A DNA stretch of 8,237 nt from DATKQI01 sp035532755 (GCA_035532755.1 DATKQI010000058.1:1-8237); one strand, 5' to 3'. Counted from the stretch's first letter, positions 1-6,425 are shown. Notes: a model not told the origin generated them from the letters alone. A program made the numbers and translations.

Positions 1-539
1 CTGTGGCGCTCGAAGGCAATCCGGCGCTTGCAGCGGACCTGCATGCGAACTGCGACGCTGTCCACATCGTTGACCTCAACGACACCCTGCCGGATGTGGG
101 CATGCCGGATCTGGTGCTGCTCCTCGATGTGCTGGAGCATCTTGCCGATCCCCTGAAGCTGCTCTCCGCCATCACCTCGATCATGGCACCGCATGCCACG
201 GTGATCGTGTCGGTGCCCAACATCGCCCATCTCTCGGTGTCGATACCGCTGCTGCTGCGCGGCGAGTTCACCTATCGCGATGCCGGCATCCTCGACCGTA
301 CGCATCTGCGGTTCTTCGTCCGCGACTCCGCGATCGGTCTGCTCAACGCCGCGGGCCTGCAGGTTGAAACCGGACTGCTCACCGGGCTTGATGGGCCGCG
401 CACATCCCTCGTCGATCGGCTGACGTTCGGGGGCCTGCGTGATCGGCTCGCCAAGCAATACATTCTTGCGGGACGTTCCGGCGGGCGCGGTGGACAGGGA
501 GCGGTGCGCTGGATCCCGGTCCGTGCCCCGCGCCCCTGA
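1..539 (+). CDS. SAM-dependent class I methyltransferase, 3' portion
   Basis: This is the C-terminal ~178 residues of a methyltransferase; the reading frame is open at the window edge, so the true start and the glycine-rich SAM-binding motif I lie upstream. The GTG at position 3 is unlikely to be the real start. Seen directly: an acidic segment then LLLDVLEHLADPLKLL (post-motif II of Methyltransf_11/23-type enzymes), VIVSVPNIAH (motif III strand), then a region with RGEFTYRDAGILDRTHLRFF. That last pattern recurs in methyltransferases of O-antigen and exopolysaccharide loci, often beside or fused to glycosyltransferases. The C-terminus is basic and Gly/Pro-rich. Only 2 bases separate the TGA from the first possible ATG of the next gene, so the two are probably co-transcribed. 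Acceptor unknown; a sugar hydroxyl or glycan intermediate is inferred from context only. Confidence 0.85.
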   Translation, partial: VALEGNPALAADLHANCDAVHIVDLNDTLPDVGMPDLVLLLDVLEHLADPLKLLSAITSIMAPHATVIVSVPNIAHLSVSIPLLLRGEFTYRDAGILDRTHLRFFVRDSAIGLLNAAGLQVETGLLTGLDGPRTSLVDRLTFGGLRDRLAKQYILAGRSGGRGGQGAVRWIPVRAPRP

Positions 540-568
540 TCATGCTTGATCAGGGATCGACCGGCGCG

Positions 569-1753
569 ATGCTGTCCAGGCGACGGCTCGCATCCCTGAT
601 CGCCGCGGCCGCTCTGCTGCCGGCGGCGCTTTGCGGCCCTCCGGCAATGGCCGGGTCCGCGGTGGAACTGCATCCGGCATTCACCATCGATCCCGCCACG
701 CGCGACGCCTGGCTGAAGCGCTGGCAAACCAACATGCTCGCAGAGATCAGAGAGCGCACCTGCGACAGCGCCATGGGCGAGCAGATCGGCTGGCTGGTCG
801 CCCCCGTGCTGGAGGGGCTTTGCGACGGTTATCTGGCGACCGGCGATGCGCGATGGATCGACCATCTGGTCGATTGGACGGATGCCTGGATCCGCCGTGG
901 TGTGACCGAACCCGACGGCTACGTCGGGTGGCCGAAATTCGGCGCCGCCGGAGCCGACGTCGACGATCTCGACAGTTTCTACGCCGACAGTCTCCTCGGC
1001 GAGGCCATGGTGCTGCGGCCGGTGGTGCTGGCGGCAGCGGCAATCCGCGCGGCGCCGGCGCTGGACAGCCGTTACGGCCGGAAGGCCGCCGCCTACATCG
1101 CCCTGGCGCGGCGCATGTTCGAGAAATGGGACCGGCGCGGCGCCTGGCGCGCCGCGGGCGACGGCATGATCTCGGTCGTGCTGCCGTACGGCATCGATCC
1201 GAAGACCGGTCAATGGACGGCGAAGGCGCGTGACAGGGACGACCTTCGCCTCGGCTTCTCCCATCCGGACAACAAGGCCAACATGGTCGCCATGTGGCTC
1301 CTGGCGATGACCGATGCCACCGGCGATCCGGCCTACCGGGATCGCGCGGGCGCGTGGTTCCGGCTGATGAAGGCCAGACTGCACCTGCAGGCGAACGGTA
1401 CGTACCGGATTTGGAACTATTGGGAGCCGGCAGGGCCCTGGGATTACCACGCTCCGGGCAGGCCCAAGCACTGGGTCGGCGTTCACCCCAATCCGGGCTA
1501 CTACGAAATCGACGTGAAGGCGATGGTCACCGCCGCCCGGCATCGGGTCGTGTTCAACGTCGAGGACATCGGCCACCTCATCCGCACGGCGCTCGTCACG
1601 GGGCGGTCGTGGGCCGCGCTCGCCCCCTATGATGCAACGCTCCGCGCGCGGTTCGCGCAGGCGCTCGATCCGGACGGCTGGCAAGGACTGGTCCTGGTGC
1701 CGTGGTACCTGGCGCAGCAACGGTCATCGGCGCCGTGGCGGACAAGCCATTGA
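569..1753 (+). CDS. Exported protein of unknown function, predicted helical (alpha/alpha) repeat fold, Tat-type signal peptide
   Basis: I do not recognise the family. With the start at ATG 569 the product is 394 residues. An in-frame ATG at 542 would add nine residues but has no Shine-Dalgarno; 569 has AGGGA at 552-556, 12 bases away. The N-terminus reads MLSRRRLASLIAAAALLPAA, followed by a likely Ala-x-Ala cleavage site near AMAGSA. The SRRRLA core fits a twin-arginine signal, so export to the periplasm or beyond, possibly folded, is likely. The mature part is Trp-rich and repeats helical units of the style 'GYLATGDARWIDHLVDWTD' and 'LLAMTDATGDPAYRDRAGAW', typical of (alpha/alpha)n toroids in glycoside hydrolases, polysaccharide lyases and uronyl epimerases. 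Conserved-looking polar sites include FSHPDNK, WNYWEP and HPNPGYYEID. A polysaccharide-modifying role is inferred from fold style and neighbours, not shown. Confidence 0.8.
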   Translation: MLSRRRLASLIAAAALLPAALCGPPAMAGSAVELHPAFTIDPATRDAWLKRWQTNMLAEIRERTCDSAMGEQIGWLVAPVLEGLCDGYLATGDARWIDHLVDWTDAWIRRGVTEPDGYVGWPKFGAAGADVDDLDSFYADSLLGEAMVLRPVVLAAAAIRAAPALDSRYGRKAAAYIALARRMFEKWDRRGAWRAAGDGMISVVLPYGIDPKTGQWTAKARDRDDLRLGFSHPDNKANMVAMWLLAMTDATGDPAYRDRAGAWFRLMKARLHLQANGTYRIWNYWEPAGPWDYHAPGRPKHWVGVHPNPGYYEIDVKAMVTAARHRVVFNVEDIGHLIRTALVTGRSWAALAPYDATLRARFAQALDPDGWQGLVLVPWYLAQQRSSAPWRTSH

Positions 1754-1784
1754 CCGGCCCGGACAGCCTGTCGCAGGCGGCCGG
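1754..1784 (+). terminator. Possible transcription terminator hairpin after the exported-protein gene
   Basis: Directly after the TGA an outer stem CCGGCC (1754-1759) pairs with GGCCGG (1779-1784), and an inner stem GCCTG (1766-1770) pairs with CAGGC (1774-1778) around a TCG loop, leaving a six-base bulge on the left arm. No T-tract follows, so this is not a classical intrinsic terminator. Position between a gene end and a new promoter region is the main support. Confidence 0.3.
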
Positions 1785-1866
1785 GGGTGAGCGGCGTGCC
1801 GGTCTCGCGTTGTCCACTGGGATCGCCCGGCGTTCGAGCCATTTGCATCTTGGCACTGACATTTAG

Positions 1867-1895
1867 TTGACTGCTGTTTACTCTTGCACTAAATC
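1867..1895 (+). promoter_or_regulatory. Candidate sigma70-type promoter for the flavoprotein/ligase/esterase/deacetylase operon
   Basis: TTGACT at 1867-1872 matches five of six -35 consensus bases. A spacer of exactly 17 bases leads to TAAATC at 1890-1895, a weaker -10 (three of six). It lies in the only clearly AT-rich stretch between the exported-protein gene and the flavoprotein gene. Transcription would start near 1902, giving a leader of about 240 bases before the ATG at 2145. No operator is recognised. Confidence 0.45.
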
Positions 1896-1974
1896 CGTTT
1901 TGATGATCATTGCGACATAGGACGTTCTGTCGCCTCGGACGCATTATGAGACCGGGGCGAGAGTCGAGGCTGCA

Positions 1975-2061
1975 ATGGTTATCGTCGTCGGGCTGCTCCG
2001 CGACAGGATATGGAGCATGTGTCGTGCCGGCTGGCCGCTCATGCGGAGCATCATCTCGTAA
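1975..2061 (+). CDS. Possible 28-residue leader peptide (uORF)
   Basis: The ATG at 1975 is preceded by GAGG at 1966-1969 with five-base spacing, one of the better Shine-Dalgarno arrangements in the window. The product is 28 residues, begins MVIVVGLLRDRIW and ends MRSIIS. It is hydrophobic and basic, with one cysteine. Its TAA stop (2059-2061) overlaps an ATG (2061-2063) in frame with the downstream flavoprotein, giving TAATG. That layout fits translational coupling or a regulatory leader. No homologue is known to me, and an ORF this short can arise by chance in a 390-base gap, so confidence is low. Confidence 0.25.
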   Translation: MVIVVGLLRDRIWSMCRAGWPLMRSIIS

Positions 2062-2144
2062 TGAATGTACACCATGCTGACCCGTTGGACCTGCGCTCCC
2101 CTTCGCACCGCCCGGATTCCGGGCCCTTTCAGGATGAGCTGACC

Positions 2145-3377
2145 ATGGATACAAACAGCAGGATTGCAGAGCGTCCCCCGAGCGATGTTCCGCGCAGCCG
2201 CGAGGCGGCAGGCCAGCCGCAACGGCTCGACCTGAAGGCCCGCACAGCGGCCGTCGCCGCCATCGCCGCCCAGTGGGCGACCGCGGTGGACAGCGAGGCG
2301 CGCTTTCCGGAGGAGGCGTTCGCCGAGCTGCGCAGGCAGCGCCTCATGGGCATCATGGTTCCGTCCGATCTCGGCGGGGAGGGCGCAAGCCTCTCGGACA
2401 TCGTCGATGTCTGTTATCAACTCGGCCAGGCCTGCGCCTCCACCTCGATGATCTACGCGATGCACCAGGCATGCCTCGCGTGCCTGGTGCGGCACGGTCA
2501 CGACCATGCCTGGCATCGCTCCCTGCTGCGTCGCGTCGCCGGCGACCAGCTGCTTCTGGCGTCCTCGACCACGGAGGGCCAGGGCGGCGGCAACGTCCGG
2601 TCCAGCTCGGCCGCGGTCGAATACACCGACACCGGCATCCGGCTCGAACGGGCGGCGACCGTGGTGTCCTACGGCAGCCGGGCCGACGCCATCCTCACGA
2701 CGGCACGGCGCGCGGCCGATGCCCCGGCCTCTGACCAGGTCCTCGTCGCCTTCCTCAAGGAGGACTACAGGATCGAGCCGCTGCAGGGCTGGGATTCGCT
2801 CGGCATGCGCGGCACCTGCAGCTCGGGCTTCCGGCTCAACGCCACCGGAACGGCCGAGCAGATCCTGCCGGAGCCATACGACGCGATCCACCCGCAGAGC
2901 ATGGTGCCGGTCTCGCATCTGGCCTGGGCCGGTACCTGGGCCGGCATCGCGGCCGGCGCCGTCGAGCGGGCGCGCGCCTTCGTCCGCCACGCGGCCCGCC
3001 ACAATGGCGGCAACATGCCTCCGGGCGCCGCTCATTTCACCAAGGCGAGCGCCTCGCTGCGAACGCTGCGCGGCCTGATCGCCTCCTCGCTGCGCGCCTA
3101 CGAGGAGATCGCCGACGACCGGAAATCCCTGGCGTCGCTCGACTTCCAGGCGGTGATGAATCTGACCAAGGTGGAGGCTTCGGAACTCGCCGTGGCCATC
3201 GTGCTGACCACGATGAAGGTATGCGGCCTGTCCGGCTACCGCAACGACACCGAGTTCAGCGTGGGCCGCGCGCTGCGCGACGCGCTGTCATCGCCCATCA
3301 TGATCAGCAACGACCGCATCCTTGGGAATCTCGCAGGCACCATGCTGATGACACCGGTTCCCGCCGGCATCGAGTGA
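2145..3377 (+). CDS. Acyl-CoA dehydrogenase-like flavoprotein, probably acting on a carrier-bound substrate
   Basis: The 410-residue product has the length and order of an acyl-CoA dehydrogenase: helical N-domain (about 30-135, with LRRQRLMGIMVPSDLGGEGASL), middle beta-domain (about 136-250, with ASSTTEGQGGGNVRSS where the family has its flavin-contacting T-E-P-x-G-S segment), and C-terminal four-helix domain (about 255-400, with GYRNDTEFSVGRALRDA matching the family's G-Y-x-x-E-y-P-V-x-R-x-x-R-D signature). FAD binding is inferred. The medium-chain-type catalytic glutamate position is occupied by Ile387 in the segment PIMISND, and the isovaleryl-type position by Ser257 (by-eye alignment). 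It may therefore use another base or run different chemistry, as in related flavin monooxygenases. The start at 2145 is chosen for GAG at 2136-2138 within AGGATGAG; in-frame ATGs at 2061 and 2010 would add 28 or 45 residues of low-complexity-looking sequence. The ligase gene follows after 38 bases. Confidence 0.85.
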   Translation: MDTNSRIAERPPSDVPRSREAAGQPQRLDLKARTAAVAAIAAQWATAVDSEARFPEEAFAELRRQRLMGIMVPSDLGGEGASLSDIVDVCYQLGQACASTSMIYAMHQACLACLVRHGHDHAWHRSLLRRVAGDQLLLASSTTEGQGGGNVRSSSAAVEYTDTGIRLERAATVVSYGSRADAILTTARRAADAPASDQVLVAFLKEDYRIEPLQGWDSLGMRGTCSSGFRLNATGTAEQILPEPYDAIHPQSMVPVSHLAWAGTWAGIAAGAVERARAFVRHAARHNGGNMPPGAAHFTKASASLRTLRGLIASSLRAYEEIADDRKSLASLDFQAVMNLTKVEASELAVAIVLTTMKVCGLSGYRNDTEFSVGRALRDALSSPIMISNDRILGNLAGTMLMTPVPAGIE

Positions 3378-3415
3378 ACCCACGGGCCTTATTTCAGTAC
3401 GAACAGCCGAGGAAA

Positions 3416-4369
3416 ATGGTAGCGGTCATGGACATGAACATGGATGCCGTGGAACTGCAGAAGGGCGCTGCCGCTCCGCAGGACCGTGCGGCGGCACTGG
3501 CGGCGACGCTGTTCCGGCCGATGGGGGTGGATGGCATCTATGCCCGTACCGGACTCTACGAGAATGTGGTCGAGCGTCTCGCTGCGCTGATCACGCAGCA
3601 CCGTCCCGACGGCGCGGAGGTGCTGCGCTTCCCGCCGGTGATGAGCCGGCGGGATCTGGAGCGGTCGGGCTATCTCAACAGCTTCCCCAACCTGCTCGGG
3701 TGCGTCTGCGCCCTGCACGGCAGCGAGGCGGACATCCGGGCGGCGGTGCAGCGCTTCGAAGAGGGCGGGTCCTGGACGAGTTCGCTTTCGCCGGCCGATC
3801 TGGTGCTGTGCCCCGCCGCCTGCTACCCGGTCTATCCGCTGGCGGCGGCGCGCGGGCCGATGCCCCACGGCGGCTGGACCTTCGACATCGCCTGCGACTG
3901 CTTCCGGCATGAACCGTCGAAGTCGCTCGATCGCCTGCAGTCCTTCCGGATGCGCGAATTCGTCTGCATCGGCCAGCCGGACGACATCGTGGCGTTCCGC
4001 ACGCGCTGGATCGAGCGGGCCGGCCATCTGGCGGAGGCACTCGGCCTCATCTCGGACGTGGCGCCGGCGAGCGACCCGTTCTTCGGCCGCGAAGGCCAGA
4101 TGAAGGCCGTCAGCCAGATCCACCAGTCCCTGAAATTCGAACTGCTGGTGCCGATCCATTCGGCCGAGCAGCCGACCGCCTGCATGAGCTTCAACTATCA
4201 TCGCGACCATTTCGGCACGACCTGGGGCATTCGCGGCGAGGATGGCGCGGTCGCCCACACCGGCTGCGTCGCCTTTGGCATGGATCGTCTGGCCGTCGCG
4301 ATGTTCTGGAAGCACGGGGTCGATCCGCGAAGCTGGCCGCATGCCGTGCGCACGCTGCTGGACCTGTGA
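3416..4369 (+). CDS. Amino acid--[carrier protein] ligase, class II aminoacyl-tRNA synthetase-like (SerRS homologue)
   Basis: The 317-residue product resembles the catalytic domain of an atypical seryl-tRNA synthetase without the N-terminal tRNA-binding coiled coil. This matches the amino acid:carrier-protein ligases characterised from Bradyrhizobium (Bll0957) and Agrobacterium, which adenylate an amino acid (glycine or alanine in the studied cases) with ATP and load it onto the phosphopantetheine of a small carrier protein instead of tRNA. Visible: motif 2 in DCFRHEPSKSLDRLQSFRMREF (161-182, with Arg164, Glu166 and Arg178) and motif 3 in GCVAFGMDRLAVAMF (283-297, Arg291). Cys136, Glu181 and Cys284 have the same mutual spacing (45 and 103) as the zinc ligands I recall for Bll0957. 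ATG 3416 is close to its GAGGA (3409-3413); in-frame ATGs at 3428, 3434 and 3440 are alternatives. The amino acid cannot be told from sequence. No carrier-protein gene is adjacent. Confidence 0.88.
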   Translation: MVAVMDMNMDAVELQKGAAAPQDRAAALAATLFRPMGVDGIYARTGLYENVVERLAALITQHRPDGAEVLRFPPVMSRRDLERSGYLNSFPNLLGCVCALHGSEADIRAAVQRFEEGGSWTSSLSPADLVLCPAACYPVYPLAAARGPMPHGGWTFDIACDCFRHEPSKSLDRLQSFRMREFVCIGQPDDIVAFRTRWIERAGHLAEALGLISDVAPASDPFFGREGQMKAVSQIHQSLKFELLVPIHSAEQPTACMSFNYHRDHFGTTWGIRGEDGAVAHTGCVAFGMDRLAVAMFWKHGVDPRSWPHAVRTLLDL

Positions 4370-4378
4370 TGCACGACG

Positions 4379-4401
4379 CCCGGCTCAGTCTGGTCGCCGG
4401 G
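4379..4401 (+). other. Hairpin between ligase and esterase genes, touching the esterase ribosome-binding site
   Basis: CCCGGC (4379-4384) is complementary to GCCGGG (4396-4401) across an 11-base loop. The right arm abuts the esterase Shine-Dalgarno GAAGGG (4401-4406). There is no T-tract. It could lower esterase translation or protect the upstream mRNA, but a six-base GC stem is easily found by chance at this base composition. Confidence 0.2.
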
Positions 4402-4417
4402 AAGGGTAGGCCGGTGC

Positions 4418-5437
4418 ATGCCGCTTGATCCGCATGTCGGGCGGTTCCTCCGGGCACTGTCGGCGGCCGGACCGGCCGCCGCCGCATCGCCGTCGGCGAT
4501 CGATCAGCGCCGCGCCGCGTTTCGCGGCCTGCTGGCGTTCGCCGAGACCGGCGCGCGCGTCGCGCGGAGCGACGACGGCGTCCTGCCCGGATCGGCCGGC
4601 CCGCTGCGGTTCCGGCTCTACACGCCCCTGACCGGCGGCGGGGGCAGGCTGCCCGGCCTGGTCTTCTTCCATGGCGGCGGCTTCGTCGCCGGCGACCTCG
4701 ACGCTTACGATCCGCTGTGCCGTGCCCTGTGCAGCGAAACCGGCTGCCGGGTGATCGCCGTGGATTATCGGCTGGCGCCTGAACACAGGTTTCCCGCAGC
4801 GGTCCAGGACGCCTATGCGGCGACCGTGTGGGTGGCCCGGCATGCCGAGGCGCTCGGGCTTGATCCTGAACGCATCGGGATAGCGGGGGACTCCGCCGGC
4901 GGCACGCTGGCCGCGGCGATCTGCCAGCTTGTCGGCACAACGCGGGAAGCGCGCCTGGCCCTGCAACTGCTGCTCTGCCCGATCCTCGACTGGGCGGAGG
5001 AAACGCCCTCCCGCCGCGCATTCGCCACCGGCTGCCTGGCCGACCGCGACATGATGCAGCGGGACATGGCCTGCTATCTTTCGCCGGGAACGCCGACGTG
5101 GCACCGCCACGTCTCGCCGCTTCGCGCCACCGGCCTGCAGGGCCAGCCGCCCGCCTATATCCACACCGCCGAGTTCGACCCGCTGCGCGACGAGGGCGAG
5201 GCCTATGCCGAGCGGCTGCGCGCTGCCGGCGTCCCGGTTCGCCACACCCGCCATGACGGCATGGTCCATCTGTTCTATGGCCTTGGCGCGGTCGTCCCCT
5301 ACGCGCGGCACGCGCTCGCGCGGATCGGGGGGGAGATCGGGGCGGCGCTGACCGCAACCAACCAGATGCCACGCGGCATGGCCATGACGCACGCGACGGC
5401 CGGCGAAGACCGGCATGCGAAGGCCGCCAGCCTGTGA
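4418..5437 (+). CDS. Alpha/beta hydrolase, hormone-sensitive lipase (family IV) esterase/deacylase
   Basis: The 339-residue product carries the complete family signature. HGGG at 85-88 forms the oxyanion hole, GDSAGG holds nucleophile Ser159, Asp254 in AEFDPLRDEG and His284 in HDGMVHLF complete the triad, and VDYRLAPEHRFPAA (115-128) is the conserved strand and loop after the oxyanion motif. Such enzymes hydrolyse short-chain acyl esters in the cytoplasm; no signal peptide is visible. About 28 residues after position 311 extend past the usual end and look disordered. ATG 4418 is supported by GAAGGG at 4401-4406. The gene follows the ligase by 48 bases, and its TGA overlaps the GTG of the deacetylase. 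In this context the substrate could be an acyl or aminoacyl ester, on a sugar or as a carrier thioester, which would make it a transfer or editing partner. That is inference; the family is promiscuous. Confidence 0.9.
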   Translation: MPLDPHVGRFLRALSAAGPAAAASPSAIDQRRAAFRGLLAFAETGARVARSDDGVLPGSAGPLRFRLYTPLTGGGGRLPGLVFFHGGGFVAGDLDAYDPLCRALCSETGCRVIAVDYRLAPEHRFPAAVQDAYAATVWVARHAEALGLDPERIGIAGDSAGGTLAAAICQLVGTTREARLALQLLLCPILDWAEETPSRRAFATGCLADRDMMQRDMACYLSPGTPTWHRHVSPLRATGLQGQPPAYIHTAEFDPLRDEGEAYAERLRAAGVPVRHTRHDGMVHLFYGLGAVVPYARHALARIGGEIGAALTATNQMPRGMAMTHATAGEDRHAKAASL

Positions 5438-6333
5438 ATCTGCTCGGCGCGCACATCGGGGACGATCTGGCGGAGCCTGCGCCGCCGCTTCCCGCGGCCC
5501 GGGTCCGCAAGGCGCTGACCATCCGGCGCAGCATCGAGGCGGTGGTGAGCCTTGCCTACCTGGCAGTCCGGTCCGGCATCGCGCGCGTGTCCGGCCGCGG
5601 CCGGGCGCGCCTGGTGATCCTGTACTACCATGCCGTTCCGGCGGCTCACCGGGTCCGCTTCATCCGGCAACTGGACATGATCGAGGCGGCTGCCGATGCC
5701 GTCGTGCCGGCCGATTTCTGCGGCGCCGAGACGCCGGGCCGGCGTCTCGTCGCGGTCACCTTCGATGACGCGTACACCAGCGTGGTCGAGAACGCCCTGC
5801 CGGAACTCGCCGCGCGCCGCATGCCGGCGACGATCTTCACCCCTTCCGGCATGCTGGGCCGGCCGCCGAGCTGGCAGATGGAGGACATGGACGAAGACCG
5901 CCGCGAAACCGTGGCGACGGCGGCATGCCTGCAGACCCTGCCGCCGGACCTCGTGACGATCGGTGCCCACAGCATCACGCACCCTTGTCTCCCCGAGATC
6001 GACCACGAGAGCGCCATGACCGAGATCAGCGGATCGAAATCCACCCTGACCGGCCTGCTCGGTCGCGACGTGACCGTCTTCTCCTTTCCCTACGGCGAGT
6101 ACGACGACCGGATCATCCGGCTGTGCGAGGCCGCGCAATACCGGTTCGTCTACAATACGATGCCGTGGACACTCGATCCCGCCGACGCGGCGTTTCTGCG
6201 CGGCCGCGTGCGTGCGGATCTGAGCGACTGGCCGCTGGAGTTCTGGCTGAAGATCCGCGGCGCCTACAGCTGGAAAAGCGGCCCGCGACGGTTCAAGCGC
6301 TGGCTCCGCACCCGGCGGGCCGGACGCCCCTGA
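5434..6333 (+). CDS. NodB-type polysaccharide deacetylase (carbohydrate esterase 4 family)
   Basis: The 299-residue product has the NodB-homology motifs. LVILYYHAV (60-68) is the opening strand. TFDD (109-112) supplies the catalytic base Asp111 and metal ligand Asp112. AHSITHP contains His179 and His183, the other two metal ligands. SFPYGEYDD (217-225) is motif 3. The family removes N- or O-acetyl groups from amino-sugar polymers or lipid-linked glycans using a divalent metal. No signal peptide or clear transmembrane segment is seen; residues 34-50 are only moderately hydrophobic, and the tail (281-298) is strongly basic, which might bind membranes. A cytoplasmic or inner-face site on an undecaprenyl-linked intermediate is possible. 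Start GTG 5434 overlaps the esterase stop in a GTGA arrangement, with AAGG at 5420-5423 as Shine-Dalgarno, so the two are probably translationally coupled. Confidence 0.9.
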   Translation: MNLLGAHIGDDLAEPAPPLPAARVRKALTIRRSIEAVVSLAYLAVRSGIARVSGRGRARLVILYYHAVPAAHRVRFIRQLDMIEAAADAVVPADFCGAETPGRRLVAVTFDDAYTSVVENALPELAARRMPATIFTPSGMLGRPPSWQMEDMDEDRRETVATAACLQTLPPDLVTIGAHSITHPCLPEIDHESAMTEISGSKSTLTGLLGRDVTVFSFPYGEYDDRIIRLCEAAQYRFVYNTMPWTLDPADAAFLRGRVRADLSDWPLEFWLKIRGAYSWKSGPRRFKRWLRTRRAGRP

Positions 6334-6337
6334 CGAG

Positions 6338-6351
6338 CGGGCGCATGCCCG
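6338..6351 (+). terminator. Short hairpin after the deacetylase gene, possible weak terminator
   Basis: CGGGC (6338-6342) pairs with GCCCG (6347-6351) around a GCAT loop, starting four bases after the TGA. The stem is only five pairs and there is no immediate T-tract, although the sequence turns AT-rich about 20 bases further on. Weak evidence for an operon end. Confidence 0.2.
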
Positions 6352-6377
6352 GACGCGGGGCCTCCCAATCATATTGT

Positions 6378-6406
6378 TTGCCGTAACATCTCAGTTGTGT
6401 TAGCAA
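6378..6406 (+). promoter_or_regulatory. Candidate promoter for wecB-wecC
   Basis: The 92-base gap before wecB turns sharply AT-rich at about 6368-6415. TTGCCG (6378-6383, four of six -35 bases) and TAGCAA (6401-6406, three of six -10 bases) are 17 bases apart. The match is modest, and the base-composition shift is the stronger clue. Downstream, GAGG at 6416-6419 sits six bases before the wecB ATG at 6426 and is a good ribosome-binding site. Confidence 0.3.
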
Positions 6407-6425
6407 GATTATTGCGAGGTAGCCA

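Larger units (their letters stand above)
1754..2144. other. Intergenic region, ~390 bp, upstream of the flavoprotein/ligase operon
   Basis: No convincing long gene lies here. From the left it holds a GC-rich hairpin, a markedly AT-richer segment at about 1850-1920 with a sigma70-like promoter, the 8-base palindrome ATGATCAT at 1903-1910, a 28-codon ORF with a good Shine-Dalgarno (1975-2061), and the ribosome-binding region of the flavoprotein gene. I looked on the + strand for an ~80-residue carrier protein with a DSL phosphopantetheine motif and found none. Confidence 0.7.

Noticed and set aside
272..1720. 482-codon open frame on the minus strand
   Set aside because: It lies antisense to the methyltransferase and the exported protein, is Arg/Gly/Pro/His-rich with no domain, and is a normal shadow of GC-rich codon use.
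1946..2080. 44-codon + strand ORF with five cysteines in the C-terminal half, resembling a small modified-peptide precursor
   Set aside because: It has only a weak GGA as ribosome-binding site, overlaps the better-supported 28-codon ORF in another frame, and no peptide-maturation enzyme is nearby; cysteine content can arise by chance from TGC/TGT runs.
1944..3035. 363-codon open frame on the minus strand overlapping the flavoprotein
   Set aside because: It is antisense to a well-supported gene, has no domain, and its composition is typical of a shadow frame.
4191..5534. 447-codon open frame on the minus strand
   Set aside because: It is antisense to the esterase, whose motifs are unmistakable. 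The translation is extremely Arg/Ser/Pro-rich and has no recognisable fold.
1866..6417. Shared words AGTTG and ATTGCGA in both AT-rich intergenic segments, considered as a common operator
   Set aside because: The words are short and their spacing differs between the two sites, so chance similarity is more likely.
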